A DNA stretch of 64,000 nucleotides from Athripsodes cinereus (Eukaryota; Arthropoda; Insecta; Trichoptera; Leptoceridae), in contig OX388320.1 in NCBI GenBank assembly GCA_947579605.1, positions 1,922,001-1,986,000 of the forward strand, written 5' to 3'. A program made the position numbers and the translations under genes. This document shows, one piece after another, positions 1-10,620 of this stretch; position 1 is the stretch's first letter, and each line of letters begins with the position of its first letter. The notes under the pieces are model-generated. The model did no database searches, was not told where the DNA came from, and worked only from the letters and a program-made list of their open reading frames with translations.

Positions 1-108
1 AATACGTAAATATACAGAACTAGCAGGAGAAATAAAAAAAATTTGGCATTCTAGGTCCGTTTATATAATACCTTTAGTCATGTCAGCTACAGGGGTAACT
101 CCGAAATC

Positions 109-365
109 TACTACTACTACTACTATACCATCACGGCATATCCCACAAGTGGGGTAGCCAGCAGATCAGCTGCATGTAAGAAACATGCAAACTGTCCTCT
201 TCGTGCCAATGTAAAATCAAGACATTCAGGATGGGTGGCAAACCCCATCGCCGAATTTAAGATGTAAAATGTCTTAATTTTTTCGAACACCTGCCTTTTA
301 CAGGACACTCGAAAACTTACGCAGAAGAGTGGGAGACCAATTCTTTACCGGGTGCTCCACGGGAT
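109..365 (-). mobile_element. R1 repeat, near full length
   Basis: R1 is the commonest family here. On its own strand it is about 240 bp: CGTGGAGCACCCGG, TTGGTCTCCCACTC, TTTTCGAGTGTCCTG, AAGGCAGGTGTTCGAA, GATGAGGTTTGCCACCCATC, GGCACGAAGAGGACAG, GATCTGCTGGCTACCCCAC, TTGTGGGATATGCCGTGATGG, then (TAG)n. It has no ORF. The (TAG)n tail gives the direction. Its last 40 bp match the end of LINE L-C, so it behaves as a SINE. GTGTTCGAA is the only B-box-like site; the head's origin is unknown. Confidence 0.85.
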
Positions 366-739
366 GCTCCGAACTCCGAAATCTTTAATGAATAATTTAC
401 AAAAATTAGATTTACCGGTTAATTTGTATATTAAAATTCAAAAATCTGTAATAAACACTTGTAATATTGTAAAAAAGTTTTTGAACACAGATATTTCAGG
501 CACAATGCTGGTATTTTGATCCCGCGTTTTGAGCCTAATCCTTTGATATCCTGTATATCTGGATAGGTGAATTTTTCCCGGCATTAGACTGTTAAGTTTT
601 TGTGTGACCATGACTGATCATATGGAGACTTATCTGGTTGTTTAATGCTGAGAAGTGTGGATGGCAATTCTGCCGCCGCGTAAAAAAAAAAGTTAAGACA
701 GATAAGGAGGTATACACCATTGCAAAACTGAAGACGTGT
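366..739. other. No feature recognised
   Basis: AT-rich; a short frame of 67 codons on the minus strand has no motif. Confidence 0.5.
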
Positions 740-845
740 ATGTCTTAAAACGTGATGGTGTACGAATACCTGCCTTATACGGTACACTAGAAAACTTACT
801 CTAAAAGACTAGGGACCTACATATATTTTTTGCAGGGGACCCCAC
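740..845 (-). mobile_element. R1 fragment
   Basis: CCTGCCTTATACGGTACACTAG then AAAACTTAC; 5' half only. Confidence 0.5.
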
Positions 846-1015
846 GGATACTCTTATATATTATTGATACAATATAAATTGGGCACCCAAATTCCCTTTG
901 AAGATTAACTGAGATGTGCAAAAATATCTCCTGTAATCTTTTATTAAAGGATATAAGGATACTATTTATATTCAAGGATCTAGACACTGTCAAAAAATAA
1001 ATTGTCTAAATATTT

Positions 1016-1254
1016 CGGCCGTCGTGGCGCAGGGGAAACGCTCTTGCCTTTGAGTCTCGAGGTCTCGGGTTCGATTCCCTACCAGGACAAAGTGAGGAAT
1101 GACCTTTTTCAAATTGTTCTGGGTATAATATGTGTTTAGTGCATTGTATAATTTATACAATGTGTATCGTAGCGTAAGTAGCCATAATACAAGATTCACT
1201 TCTAGTTTGGCACTAGCTCTATCTGTGTGAACAGCTGTCTATGCAAGTTATGTT
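1016..1254 (+). mobile_element. tRNA-headed SINE (SINE-I)
   Basis: The head has an A-box-like GTGGCGCAGG and a B box GGTTCGATTCC at 1069-1079. The body ends with GTAGCCATAATACAAGATTC and GGCACTAGCTC then TCTGTGTGA. Diverged copy. Confidence 0.8.
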
Positions 1255-1317
1255 ATTTACTCTTTCTGATTACCGACTTGAACACCTATTAAATATTGGG
1301 ATTATTATATAGGAGAC

Positions 1318-1502
1318 TAACTATATGTAATAAACACGCAAGTTGTCCTCTCTATGCCAATATAAAAAATAAGACACTCGGGATAGGTGGCATGTCTCAT
1401 CGCTGAATTGTAGATGTATCACGTTTTATACATGAAATTCAACGAACACCTACTTGACTTTTACAGGACACTCGAAAATTTATATACGGAGGAAAATGGG
1501 AG
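1318..1502 (-). mobile_element. R1 copy lacking the tail
   Basis: Runs from TGTAATAAACACGCAAG to GGAAAATGGGAGAAC. Confidence 0.7.
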
Positions 1503-1984
1503 AACTATAGAAAACTCTATTTTTTTATTTTTTTTCCCCCTAAATGTAGGCCTCATTTTTTTGTTGGGCTGTTTTTGTCCACTTCCTTCTCACGGCGGGT
1601 AAGATATCATCGACTCATCCCTTTACAAATCGACCTGTTCCCTTTTATGTTTCATGGTCTCTATTTTAGGATTCTAGGTGACCACTATTAGCTCTCTTAT
1701 CTAGCCACATGATCTGCCCATTTTCGCTTTAATTATGTGATTTGGTCTTCCACAACGACAACTTTTGTACAGCTTTTTAATTTTTGTCTCTGGCTTGATT
1801 GTTAAGTTTTTTTACCCCAAACACTCAAATTGAATGAATATTTCTTCAAAAAATATACTACTAATTCCAGCTTTGTTTTTTCTTAACCATTTGCATACTT
1901 TTTTTCTTATTTCTCCTATTTTCTCCTTCTTGGAGCTAATTTTTACTTATTTAAACCGGTGACTGGATTATAATATTAGTTTAT
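1503..1984. other. No feature recognised
   Basis: T-rich sequence with CT runs; nothing repeated elsewhere that I noticed. Confidence 0.5.
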
Positions 1985-2245
1985 CATATTTTCGATGTTT
2001 TTGGCATTAACTATGTGATAATTACGCGACATGATTAGATAACGAGTTTAATTCACGATGTATTTAAATTATCACTTGATTTTATATATAGGTCTGCGAC
2101 CGGTTTCGATACGCTAGTACCATTCACGAGCAGGATATAAACTGAGTGCAAAACAAAAGAAGGGTATCGAAACCGGTTGCAGACCTATATATAAAATCAA
2201 GTGATAATTTAAATACATCGTGAATTAAACTCGTTATCTTAGTTT
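1985..2245. mobile_element. Remnant of a second PLE family, inverted terminal pair
   Basis: Two arms of about 76 bp (2035-2111 and 2165-2240) are near-perfect reverse complements around a 53-bp spacer. The left end resembles the reverse complement of the PLE start at 5674-5717, and GTACCATTCACGAGC matches the PLE's CACCATTGACGAGC. The coding part is missing. Confidence 0.65.
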
Positions 2246-2333
2246 ATCTTCTCTAAATCACCACAAAAGTATTGGAAATATCTAAAAATGCTACCTTATG
2301 CATCAGGGAAAATCAAAATCAAATTGTCAAAGT

Positions 2334-3224
2334 AAACAGTGCGATATACTTACAAAATAAGTTTTATGATTTTTTTTATAAGGAATAATTGTTTTCATGG
2401 ACCTTCTAATTCATAAATCCGAGATTTTTTTAGTGAAAATATCCAATTGGAGGCATATGAACACTTGGAATTGATATATATTTTCATGGAAATTAATGTA
2501 ACAGCTGGTGTCCGAAATGTTGCGTTGGGGGAGAATTCTATATTATTATTATTATTTCTGTATATTATTAGATAGATATAATATGACGTGTATAATATTT
2601 TATGGAAATATATTACACACTTGTCAAAAATATCTGGGACTAGAAGTGTTAACATTCATAATAAATCTGCAATATTTTTCATATTTTTATCTATCTATAC
2701 CCTCACGCCGTGTCCCAGGACCTATACATACATATAATTTTTTTCGCTTCTTCCACATTTATCCAGTTTCTATAACGTGCACGTCAATATTTCTCTTAAT
2801 CAATAGGTACGCAGCAGTCCTTGAGAACTTGATCCATCTGGTCTAGCCACGTTGATCTCGGACGCCGGTGCTTTCTCAGACCCCCTTTCAGATATAATAT
2901 AATACATCCTCTTCGTTAGCCTTTCATATCCACAAATAACAAACACACAATAAGATGTGACCAGTTCTTTAGTCAACAGTGTACCTATACAGCTTGCATA
3001 TTATAGATTATTTCAGAAAATGTTTTTTTTTTTCATTTTATTTGATTTTTTTATAACTGTGTTTGGTTCTCTCGGCTACACGGATAAGTAAGGAGTGTAG
3101 TCAATAAATTTCCCCAGATTATTTTGGCTGGCCAGACCTTCAGGCTGCCCTCTGGGCAAACGAGCAAACCTTGTCCAAATCTCCTTTTTGGACACGATTT
3201 GAAGACAAGTATATCGCACTGTTT
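2334..3224. mobile_element. Possible DNA transposon remnant with 18-bp inverted ends
   Basis: AAACAGTGCGATATACTT at 2334-2351 is the reverse complement of 3207-3224. The interior holds a LINE L-C fragment and no transposase; no target duplication. Confidence 0.4.
2693..2935 (-). mobile_element. LINE L-C 3' fragment
   Basis: CTATACCCTCACGCCGTG starts it, and CCTTGAGAACTTGATCCA and TCTCGGACGCC follow as in the 28 kb copy, with small deletions. Confidence 0.6.
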
Positions 3225-3239
3225 CGAAGTATAGAGATT

Positions 3240-3600
3240 ACAAGGCTTATTTATTTACAATAATATATACGGCTTACGCCTTTAATACATAGTTACAAAC
3301 AATAATTGCACAACACCACTATCGTGTCAAATTAAAACTCAAAACAAAAATAAAATATACTGTATCACTTCAAACTATAAAAATAAAAATTAAACACATT
3401 GTGTCACATAAACCATAGAATAAAATTACAACATATCAACAGCATCATGTCAAATCTTAAAAAAAAACTGCATCATATCCAACCATAAAATAAAGTTTCA
3501 ATACACTGCATCACATCGAATTTTAAAATAAAAATAAAACACACTGTCATGTCAAATTATAGAATAATAGGCAAATTATAGGCTTATGGGCTATTCAGGT
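3240..3600 (-). repeat. LINE tail plus degenerate minisatellite
   Basis: 3248-3290 is the reversed terminus of the 54-59 kb LINE type (ATACGGCTTACGCCTTTAAT). From 3293 to about 3572 a loose unit of 45-50 bp recurs six times, built of CAC(T)GT/CATCA, TCAAAT and ATAAAATAAA blocks; units differ strongly. Possibly repeats in the LINE's 3' UTR. Confidence 0.5.
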
Positions 3601-4381
3601 GGACGGAGGCTCTCCTTCAATAATAAAAAAGATAGATAGGTTAATATGTATCATGATAGTTAAGATTCCGGAATGTAACCTATATTATATTTATTTATAG
3701 TGGCGCGAGATGTTGTACAATAACTTACGATTTAATTTTTCATCTTTACATGAATAATAAGTTAGTTTTCGTTTCGTGCTGAAATTGTGAAATAAAATAC
3801 CTAATAAATAACAGGTAGGTTAACATATTTTTCAATATTCCCACTTCACTTAATGGAGCAAGTATTTTGGTTTTATTATTAAAATGTCTATAGCATTGAA
3901 AGTTCATAAAATATTTTAAGTTACAAATTAAATTTGTCTGAAACTTTCGTAACCGCTAAGTGCGTAAAATGAGTAATATTAAAATTATTATTAGAATTTT
4001 CTGAAATGTACCTACGTACATAAATCATATTTTAATTTCACTTTCTTGGAAATGTTGGCTATTTAGTGTGAACGAAAATATAATTTAGCGTGAACGAAAA
4101 TATAATTTATAAACCACCCCAATCTCTCCACAGTGACTCAAAAAAATATCTTGACATGGTTGACCATATCTGATTAGAGCATATCTCTCAAAGGAACACA
4201 TGCCTTTAACAGGACACCCGTAAATTTACGGGGATACTAATTCTTTAAAAAGCCGTGATTATAATACGTATGTAAGTAAACTATGTTTATCTGAATGCAT
4301 TTAAAAAAATGAGAATGTACAATGTCGATACAGTTAAAATGATCTAGAGTTTGTGTGTTCACATTGAGAAGACATTTTAAA

Positions 4382-4511
4382 CATGTTTGATATCAATATA
4401 AAACACTGTTTACTTTTCACTATTGAAAAGTAAATATAGTGAAAATAGTGAAAATAGTGAAAATAGTGACAATAGTGAAAAGTAAACAGTGTTTTATTGA
4501 TATCAAATATG
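4382..4511. repeat. Foldback with internal 9-bp tandem repeat
   Basis: Arms 4382-4424 and 4471-4511 are reverse complements with a few changes. The centre is TAGTGAAAA repeated four to five times. Confidence 0.8.
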
Positions 4512-4633
4512 TTTTTCGATACAGTGAGTTAGTGTTCGAGTTCGATTCTACCTGCTGTTACCAACCTTCTCTACCTTTACGACACAAGGATGTCTGGGGG
4601 TGTATTTAGAAGAATTTCAAATTCATTCATTCA

Positions 4634-4735
4634 TTCATCGCGCTCAACGCTCCTCTCAGGAGCACAGGGCAGAAACCGCCAATTGCGCCAATTCCACGAC
4701 ATTCCTTGCGCTCTGATGTCGTTGTCATAGGAACG
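4634..4735 (-). mobile_element. LINE L-A 3' fragment
   Basis: Reverse complement of the L-A end (CGCTCAACGCTCCTCTC, then GGGCAGAAACC). An ATTC-repeat tail lies at 4620-4640 instead of GAT repeats. Confidence 0.7.
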
Positions 4736-4929
4736 AATTTCAAATACAGATTCATATTTTCAATGTAGGTATATCTCAACTTACGAGTATGTCTGTAGAA
4801 CAATCATTTTTACATTTTTATTTTCAGTTTTACATAATATAATTTTAACGACATACAGCACACGTGTTTTGCATATAAAGACTTTGAAAATAAACCACGA
4901 ATTGCTGTAATATTTTTGTCATCCACATA

Positions 4930-4984
4930 AATTATAAGTACAATTCGAGTGGGCGATAATTATAAGTGCAATTCGAGTGGGCGA
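4930..4984 (+). repeat. Short tandem duplication
   Basis: ATAAGTACAATTCGAGTGGG and ATAAGTGCAATTCGAGTGGG follow each other, 27-bp unit. Confidence 0.8.
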
Positions 4985-5015
4985 AATTTAAACAATATTT
5001 TTTTTTTTTTCACTT

Positions 5016-5414
5016 ATTTTAGAGGCATTGACTATGTAACAATTACGAGACATTTTCAAATAAAATATTAAAAACTTGAATCACTATGTTTATTTGTTAC
5101 ATTAATTTAAATTACGCTATCGCGATTTCAGTGCACTTGCACCATTGACGAGCTTTTCAAGACTGACTTACAAAGATAGAACTATGATAGTAAAATAACA
5201 ACAACAATAATAATAGACACTTATACATACATACAAAAGACAATGAATCATACAGCTGATGTTGGCGTATTACTGAATATAGATAATAATGGGGATTTAT
5301 TAGGGGCTATTATTTTATTAATTATATTTACTTTGGAATTTAAGTTTTTGTTTATTTCGAGTATTTCTAAAGAAGATAATTTAAAATAATTATTAACTGT
5401 AGTATGCTTAAAAC
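5016..5414 (-). repeat. Inverted PLE tandem-junction block
   Basis: Read on the minus strand, this block gives PLE ORF end, complete terminal repeat, then the first codons of the PLE ORF, without a break. It pairs with 5421-5717 and could fold into a long hairpin. Confidence 0.88.
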
Positions 5415-5420
5415 TATGGT

Positions 5421-5673
5421 CCTAATAAATCCCCATTATTATCTATATTCAGTAATACGCCAACATCAGCTGTATGATTCATTGTCTTTTGTATGTATGT
5501 ATAAGTGTCTATTATTATTGTTGTTGTTATTTTACTATCATAGTTCTATCTTTGTAAGTCAGTCTTGAAAAGCTCGTCAATGGTGCAAGTGCACTGAAAT
5601 CGCGATAGCGTAATTTAAATTAATGTAACAAATAAACATAGTGATTCAAGTTTTAAATATTTTATTTGAAAAT
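5421..5673 (+). repeat. PLE upstream pseudo-LTR
   Basis: Direct copy of 8082-8334. In PLEs the upstream repeat normally holds the promoter. It contains the hairpin-GAAA-palindrome motif around 5572-5609. Confidence 0.88.
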
Positions 5674-8138
5674 GTCTCGTAATTGTTACATAGTCAATGC
5701 CTCTAAAATAAGTGAAATTGTTAACGCTAGTATAGCAACTAAAGGCAAATTATATTTGAGACTTTCGTGCAAATATAGAACAGTGTCCCTCAATATATTC
5801 TTTAATCAAATGTGTTTGAAAAATAAAGTGATTCCAAATTATGTTAACATCAAAACAAACAATGAAACCGATTCGGCAAAGAAAACAATAAAAAACGCGA
5901 AAATCAATTGGATAAAAGAAGAATTAAAATCGTGGTTCCATTCATATACGTGATAACATTCAACAATATTTGAAAGTGCTTCATACTGATTTAGCAAATA
6001 GTTTACATCCAGTGGAATGGGATATTTTTGATGACAAAGTGAGACGTATTGCAAGTGAACAGGCCTTCAACAAGAAACAAACCATCAAAAAGAAACTTAA
6101 TAACTTAATATCCGCTTCAAAGAAAAACAACAGGTATGTGTCTGAACAGAAAACATTTTCAAATCACAAATTTTATGATAGAGTAAAAAATTTGTCAGAC
6201 ATTGAACTTAATTCAAAACAAATGTCATTATTATCAAAAGGCTTGAAATATAATATCAAAGATGCTTCACAACAAAATGTTGAAATCTTAGCAGTTGATA
6301 CGGATTTAGCTCTTTACAAGTGTCCTGAATCATACAAATACCAATCTTCAAAAATAATTAAAAAACATGTTGATAATCTACCTCCTCACAAAATATCATC
6401 AGAAAAACGGATTGCCAACAGCATTAGAAAAACTATCAAGAATGACAATTTAATTTTGACAAGAGCTGACAAGGAAAATACGGTGGTTATCATGGATAAA
6501 ACTCAATATTTCAACAAAGTGGATGATTTCCTCAACAATGGTTCATTTGATATACTCAACAAAGATCCAACAAACAAGTATCAAGATAAAATTAAGAAAA
6601 CAATAAAAGATTGTCCAATTATTTGTGGAGAATCAAAATATAACAAACTAATTGGGTCGAACCCGCAGCCACCTAAGATGTATTGTTTGGCGAAGATTCA
6701 TAAAGAAAATATACCTATCAGACCAGTTGTTCCTTCTTATTCTGCGCCTAACTATAATATATCTTCAAAATTTGTATCCACATTTAACTCCTTTGAGATT
6801 TTTCACCCATTAAGATCAATAAAGAATAGTTATGAATTGATTGATAAATTAATAGACATTGAATTACCACCCAATAGTAAACTAGTCTCATTCGATATTG
6901 TTAATCTTTTCCCCAGTGTACCAACAGAAGAATGTAAAAATATTGTTTTAAATTTGTTAAATAACTCTAATCTAGATTCAAAAATTGTAAAAGAAATGTC
7001 TGCATTATAAGAAGTTTGCTTGAATCAAAAATACTTTAAATTTAATAATACTTACTATGATCAAAAACGGGGATTGAGTATCGGAAATCCCGCTTCTCCT
7101 TTATTTTCCGAAATATTTTTAAATAACTTAGAAACGAAACTATTTCAATGTGGACATTTCTTATTATCCAATGTAATAGCTTGGTACCGATACGTAGATG
7201 ATGTTTTTGTTATATGGAAAGGTAGTAATAGACAATTGGATTCTTTTTTAAATTTACTTAATAATCTCCACAATGATATTAAGTTTACAGTAGAAATTAA
7301 CGATAACAATATATTAAATTTCCTAGACTTAAGTATTTCCATTTCTGATTCTAAATGTCAATTTAATGTATACAGGAAACCGAGTCACACCGATTGTGTT
7401 ATTCCAGCTGATTCTGAACATCATATCTCTCACAAATTAGCATCATTTAGGTCTATGATCGATCGTGCAATTAAAATCCCAATGAATAACACTGATTTCA
7501 ATAACGAAATCAATGTTATTAAACAAATTGCGTATAACAATAAATACGATCCGCATATTATAGACAAACTCGTACATAAGAAGCAAATGAATAATATTAC
7601 AAAAAAATACATATATTGTGGTGAAAATAAACCAGATAATAATGTCAATCCACACTTTAGGAAACTAATTTACATTGGAGGTTTGACCTCGAAAATTACA
7701 AATATCTTGCCGAACAGTATCACTCCAGCGTATTATACAAATAATAAAATTTCAAATCTTTTGAATAATAAAGATACCACAGATCCATTAGAAAAAAATG
7801 GAATATACAAATTAAAATGTGGAGATTGTGATGCGTCATATATCGGTATGACTCGGAGAAACTTCAAAAATAGCATAAGAGAACACCAACTCTGTCTCAA
7901 CAATAACAATTTCTCGGAACTTGCGGAACATATTATTGAATCGAATCATACATTTGATAAAAATAACCATAGTTTTAAGCATACTACAGTTAATAATTAT
8001 TTTAAATTATCTTCTTTAGAAATACTCGAAATAAACAAAAACTTAAATTCCAAAGTAAATATAATTAATAAAATAATAGCCCCTAATAAATCCCCATTAT
8101 TATCTATATTCAGTAATACGCCAACATCAGCTGTATGA
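5671..8138 (+). pseudogene. PLE polyprotein: reverse transcriptase plus GIY-YIG endonuclease, broken twice
   Basis: The frame starts with ATG at 5672, just after the upstream pseudo-LTR. A one-base frameshift near 5945-5960 moves the reading to the frame used from about 5960 on. A TAA at 7008-7010 interrupts it in frame inside the RT; translation is otherwise open to 8138. RT signs in order: K-I-H-K and P-I-R-P-V-V (6690-6730), F-D-I-V-N-L-F-P-S-V (6893-6920, catalytic Asp), L-S-I-G-N-P-A-S-P-L (7073-7100), Y-R-Y-V-D-D-V-F (7186-7209, catalytic YVDD), N-F-L-D-L-S-I. The C-terminal part has G-I-Y-K-L-K-C-G-D-C then Y-I-G-M-T-R-R (7800-7860), the GIY-YIG nuclease that makes this an EN+ Penelope-type element. 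Total about 820 codons, usual for the family. Confidence 0.92.
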
Positions 8139-8334
8139 TTCATTGTCTTTTGTATGTATGTATAAGTGTCTATTATTATTGTTGTTGTTATTTTACTATC
8201 ATAGTTCTATCTTTGTAAGTCAGTCTTGAAAAGCTCGTCAATGGTGCAAGTGCACTGAAATCGCGATAGCGTAATTTAAATTAATGTAACAAATAAACAT
8301 AGTGATTCAAGTTTTAAATATTTTATTTGAAAAT
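8082..8334 (+). repeat. PLE downstream pseudo-LTR
   Basis: It overlaps the last codons of the ORF and runs to the T-rich flank. The hairpin-GAAA-palindrome motif is at 8233-8270. Confidence 0.88.
8233..8270 (+). ncRNA. Hammerhead-like motif in PLE pseudo-LTR
   Basis: GGTGC-AAGT-GCACT can form a 5-bp stem with a 4-nt loop, followed at once by GAAA, the palindrome TCGCGA and TA. PLEs are known to carry hammerhead ribozymes with very short stem III. The box before the stem reads CTCGTCAAT, not CTGATGA, so this copy may be inactive. Confidence 0.45.
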
Positions 8335-8861
8335 ATTTTTTTTAATTCATTCACATTTATACAGAGTTAAAAAGAGTTGAGAGACTTAAAAAGAAAAAGA
8401 AATTGCCATCCATACGGATAAAAAGGAAACCTTGGACTCCTGAAATATCCGGAAAAAAATTATTTCAACATTCATATATAAAGTCAATACTATTTCACTG
8501 TGGTTACACCCGTATCGAGGTAAATAAACACGTTGTAAGTATCCAAGGAAAAGAGAGTGATTTACAATTCACCAATTAAAAAAAAATGTCGCCCCTATCA
8601 TTTGAAATTATCGCCCCAAGTATCTCTCTTATAAATTAAGAATTATTATGGATTTATACTAAAGTTAATACGCCTTCACACACTCTATTGAAGCCATTGA
8701 AACTATTTACAAAGTTTTAATTGATTTGTTTTTGTTGAATTGTATAACTCTAATACATATTTATTTTAATCATTCACCCACCGAGCGTGTTAAATATAAT
8801 ACCTACATATATTTACATAAAGATTTGGTTTATGTTCTGTATATTATAAATAGGTATAATA

Positions 8862-9000
8862 TGAATTGGTCTCCCACTCTTTTCAGTTGAGTCCTCGAGT
8901 ATCCTGTAAAAGGCAGGTATTCATGAAACATCACGTATCAAGACATCTCACATCTTCATTTCAGTGATGAGATGTGTCTTTCATTCTGGATATCTAAAAT
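8862..9000 (+). mobile_element. R1 5' half
   Basis: ATTGGTCTCCCACTC, GTATCCTGTAAAAGGCAGG and GTGATGAGATGTGTC; a second R1 follows at 9098. Confidence 0.65.
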
Positions 9001-9097
9001 TTTATATGAATTACCGTCATACTGTGAATCAATATTAATAAATATACGAAAATGAAATATTTGAAATATAAATTTGAAACCTACTTCGTAGAGCATT

Positions 9098-9400
9098 CGA
9101 CAAAGAATTGGTATCCCAAGTTTTCGAGTGCTTGAAAAGACAGGTGTTAAAAAAAATAGCATCTTACATTCAGCGATGAGTTTTGCCACCTATTTATTTT
9201 CTTTATTTTTTCATTTTTTATATATTATATTGATTACCTACACACAATTTTATAGAAGGTATACATTCAAATTAAATACAATACCTAGCCTGAATGTATA
9301 TTTTTTTAACATGCAGCTACAAACAACTTGCGTGCGTTTTTTACATGCAGCTGATCTGCTGGCTACCTCATTTGTGGGATATATCGTCATGGTACAGTCG
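9098..9400 (+). mobile_element. R1 copy with internal insertion
   Basis: 5' part to about 9195, unrelated AT-rich 140 bp, then CATGCAGCTGATCTGCTGGC to ATCGTCATGGTAC. Confidence 0.65.
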
Positions 9401-9514
9401 TTGTAAATACGAGCGAAAGATCTTGTCTTAACATTATTCTGTTACTTTTATTAAGTGCAAAAATGTGAGATTTATTTACAAAAAATAAATAAATACTTTT
9501 ATATAAAAGTAAAT

Positions 9515-9596
9515 CGTAAGCTTTATTGATATGCAGAGGACATCTTGCATGTTTATCACAAGCAGTTGGTTTGCTGGCTACCCCACTTGTGGAAGA
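9515..9596 (+). mobile_element. R1 3' part, 50 bp before host exon 1
   Basis: GCAGAGGACATCTTGCATG to CCCCACTTGTGGAAGATG. Confidence 0.65.
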
Positions 9597-9646
9597 TGAA
9601 AAATGTCTTGATTTGAAGTTAGTACATTTCTTTCTCATTTTTTTAG

Positions 9647-9873
9647 GTTATCACACATGATGTTACATTTGACAAAGGCATTACAGTTCCACAGCTCTCC
9701 GTGGAAGTCCTGAATAATCACGAAACTAACTTCTTAACATTCCATGATGATTTGAAGGACATAAGTTTAGTGTTCCATAATGTATCGGTAAGACATGATG
9801 TAACAACAGATGCCGAAGGGAGTTGCAACATTGTGAGAATTCTGAACGAAACAGCTGTGAGAAAGACAGGAAG
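9647..9873 (+). CDS. Host gene exon 1 of 7 seen: modular, probably secreted protein
   Basis: This 227-nt internal exon lies between a pyrimidine-rich tract ending in TTTTTTTAG and the donor AG|GTAAGA. It starts in phase 0 with Val-Ile and encodes 75 residues plus two bases of an Arg codon completed by the next exon. The peptide has two N-glycosylation sequons (N-V-S and N-E-T), one Cys and a mostly polar, beta-rich composition, which suits an extracellular protein; this is inference. The opening V-I-x-x-x-x-T-F recurs at exon 7 (V-I-x-G-x-x-T-F) and inside exon 4. Earlier exons and the start codon must lie left of the window, because there is no Met and the acceptor is good. I do not recognise the protein. 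Repetitive insect eggshell proteins such as the Nasrat/Polehole group are one untested possibility. Confidence 0.8.
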
Positions 9874-10064
9874 GTAAGATTACTTCTAAATTAACTAGCA
9901 TTTTCTTTTTCTACTATGTATTTATGAATTCACCCGTTATTTGTAAACAAATGTGCATTCTGTAATTGGGTTATTACTATACCTAATTGTTTTATACTAT
10001 ATTAATGTAAAAACCTGTAGAAATGCCAATAAAGGAAAATAAATAAATAAATATATTTTCGTAC

Positions 10065-10155
10065 CTCAAGGCCCTGCCCACTGTCATGAAATAGCGCCGT
10101 CCAATCCTAAATTAAGTTTAGTGCTTGCAACCCGCCACCGTATAAGCATATCTCA
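10065..10155 (-). mobile_element. LINE L-F terminal fragment
   Basis: TAGTGCTTGCAACCCGCCA and CTCAAGGCCC match the last 90 bp of the 42 kb copy. It directly follows a TAAA tail at 10030-10055. Confidence 0.6.
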
Positions 10156-10229
10156 AAAGCAGAACAGCCAGTTGATAAACTGTGATAAACATACAAATCT
10201 TCCTCTCCGTGTTATTAAATAAGACATAT

Positions 10230-10382
10230 TAATTGTGTCGGTGCACAAGTTGTAGAATTCCATAATTAGTTAAATTAAAGTTTTTTTTCTACAATACGAG
10301 TACATTATAAATCGTAAGAAAGACGTCTCTCTAAAGTTTTATATTTTGTAGTAGAAAGAAACACTTGTTTCAATTTATCTAA
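10230..10382 (+). mobile_element. Third PLE-like family, terminal fragment
   Basis: It shares GTGTCGGTG, GTAGAATTCCATAA and AAAGACGTCTCTCT in the same order with 34765-34961. Degenerate, no coding part. Confidence 0.4.
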
Positions 10383-10426
10383 AAATGAGACAACCAAGAT
10401 ATCTTTCTCTTTCTTTCAATATATAC

Positions 10427-10620
10427 CATCACGGTATCTCCCGCAAGTGAGATTACCCATAAATTATGATATGCCTCAACGCTGTAGTGAAGATATTTAA
10501 TATATAATTTGAAGAGTATTGGAAAAAAACTGTTTTTTTTATAGAACTAACAGAAAAGAGCTGGAGCTATTCCGAGGCCTCCACGGGGACTATTTCTAAG
10601 TTTTCATACAAAAAGACTTA
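10427..10620 (-). mobile_element. R1 copy, degenerate
   Basis: ATACCATCACGGTATCTCCC at the tail end; the body is decayed but keeps GAGGCCTCCACGGGGA. Confidence 0.55.

Larger units (their letters stand above)
5016..8334 (+). mobile_element. Penelope-like element with inverted 5' block and direct pseudo-LTRs
   Basis: Three parts. First, 5016-5414 is the reverse complement of ORF tail (7972-8081), terminal repeat (8082-8334) and ORF start (5674-5717) in that order. Second, 5421-5673 and 8082-8334 are direct 253-bp repeats, identical where I compared them. Third, the coding part lies between. PLEs are known for such pseudo-LTRs with an added inverted segment. Identical repeats suggest a recent insertion. 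The flanks are T-rich and no clear target duplication can be called. Confidence 0.9.

Noticed and set aside
1016..1090. Possible tRNA gene
   Set aside because: A and B boxes are present, but the acceptor stem does not pair and the body matches other SINE-I copies.
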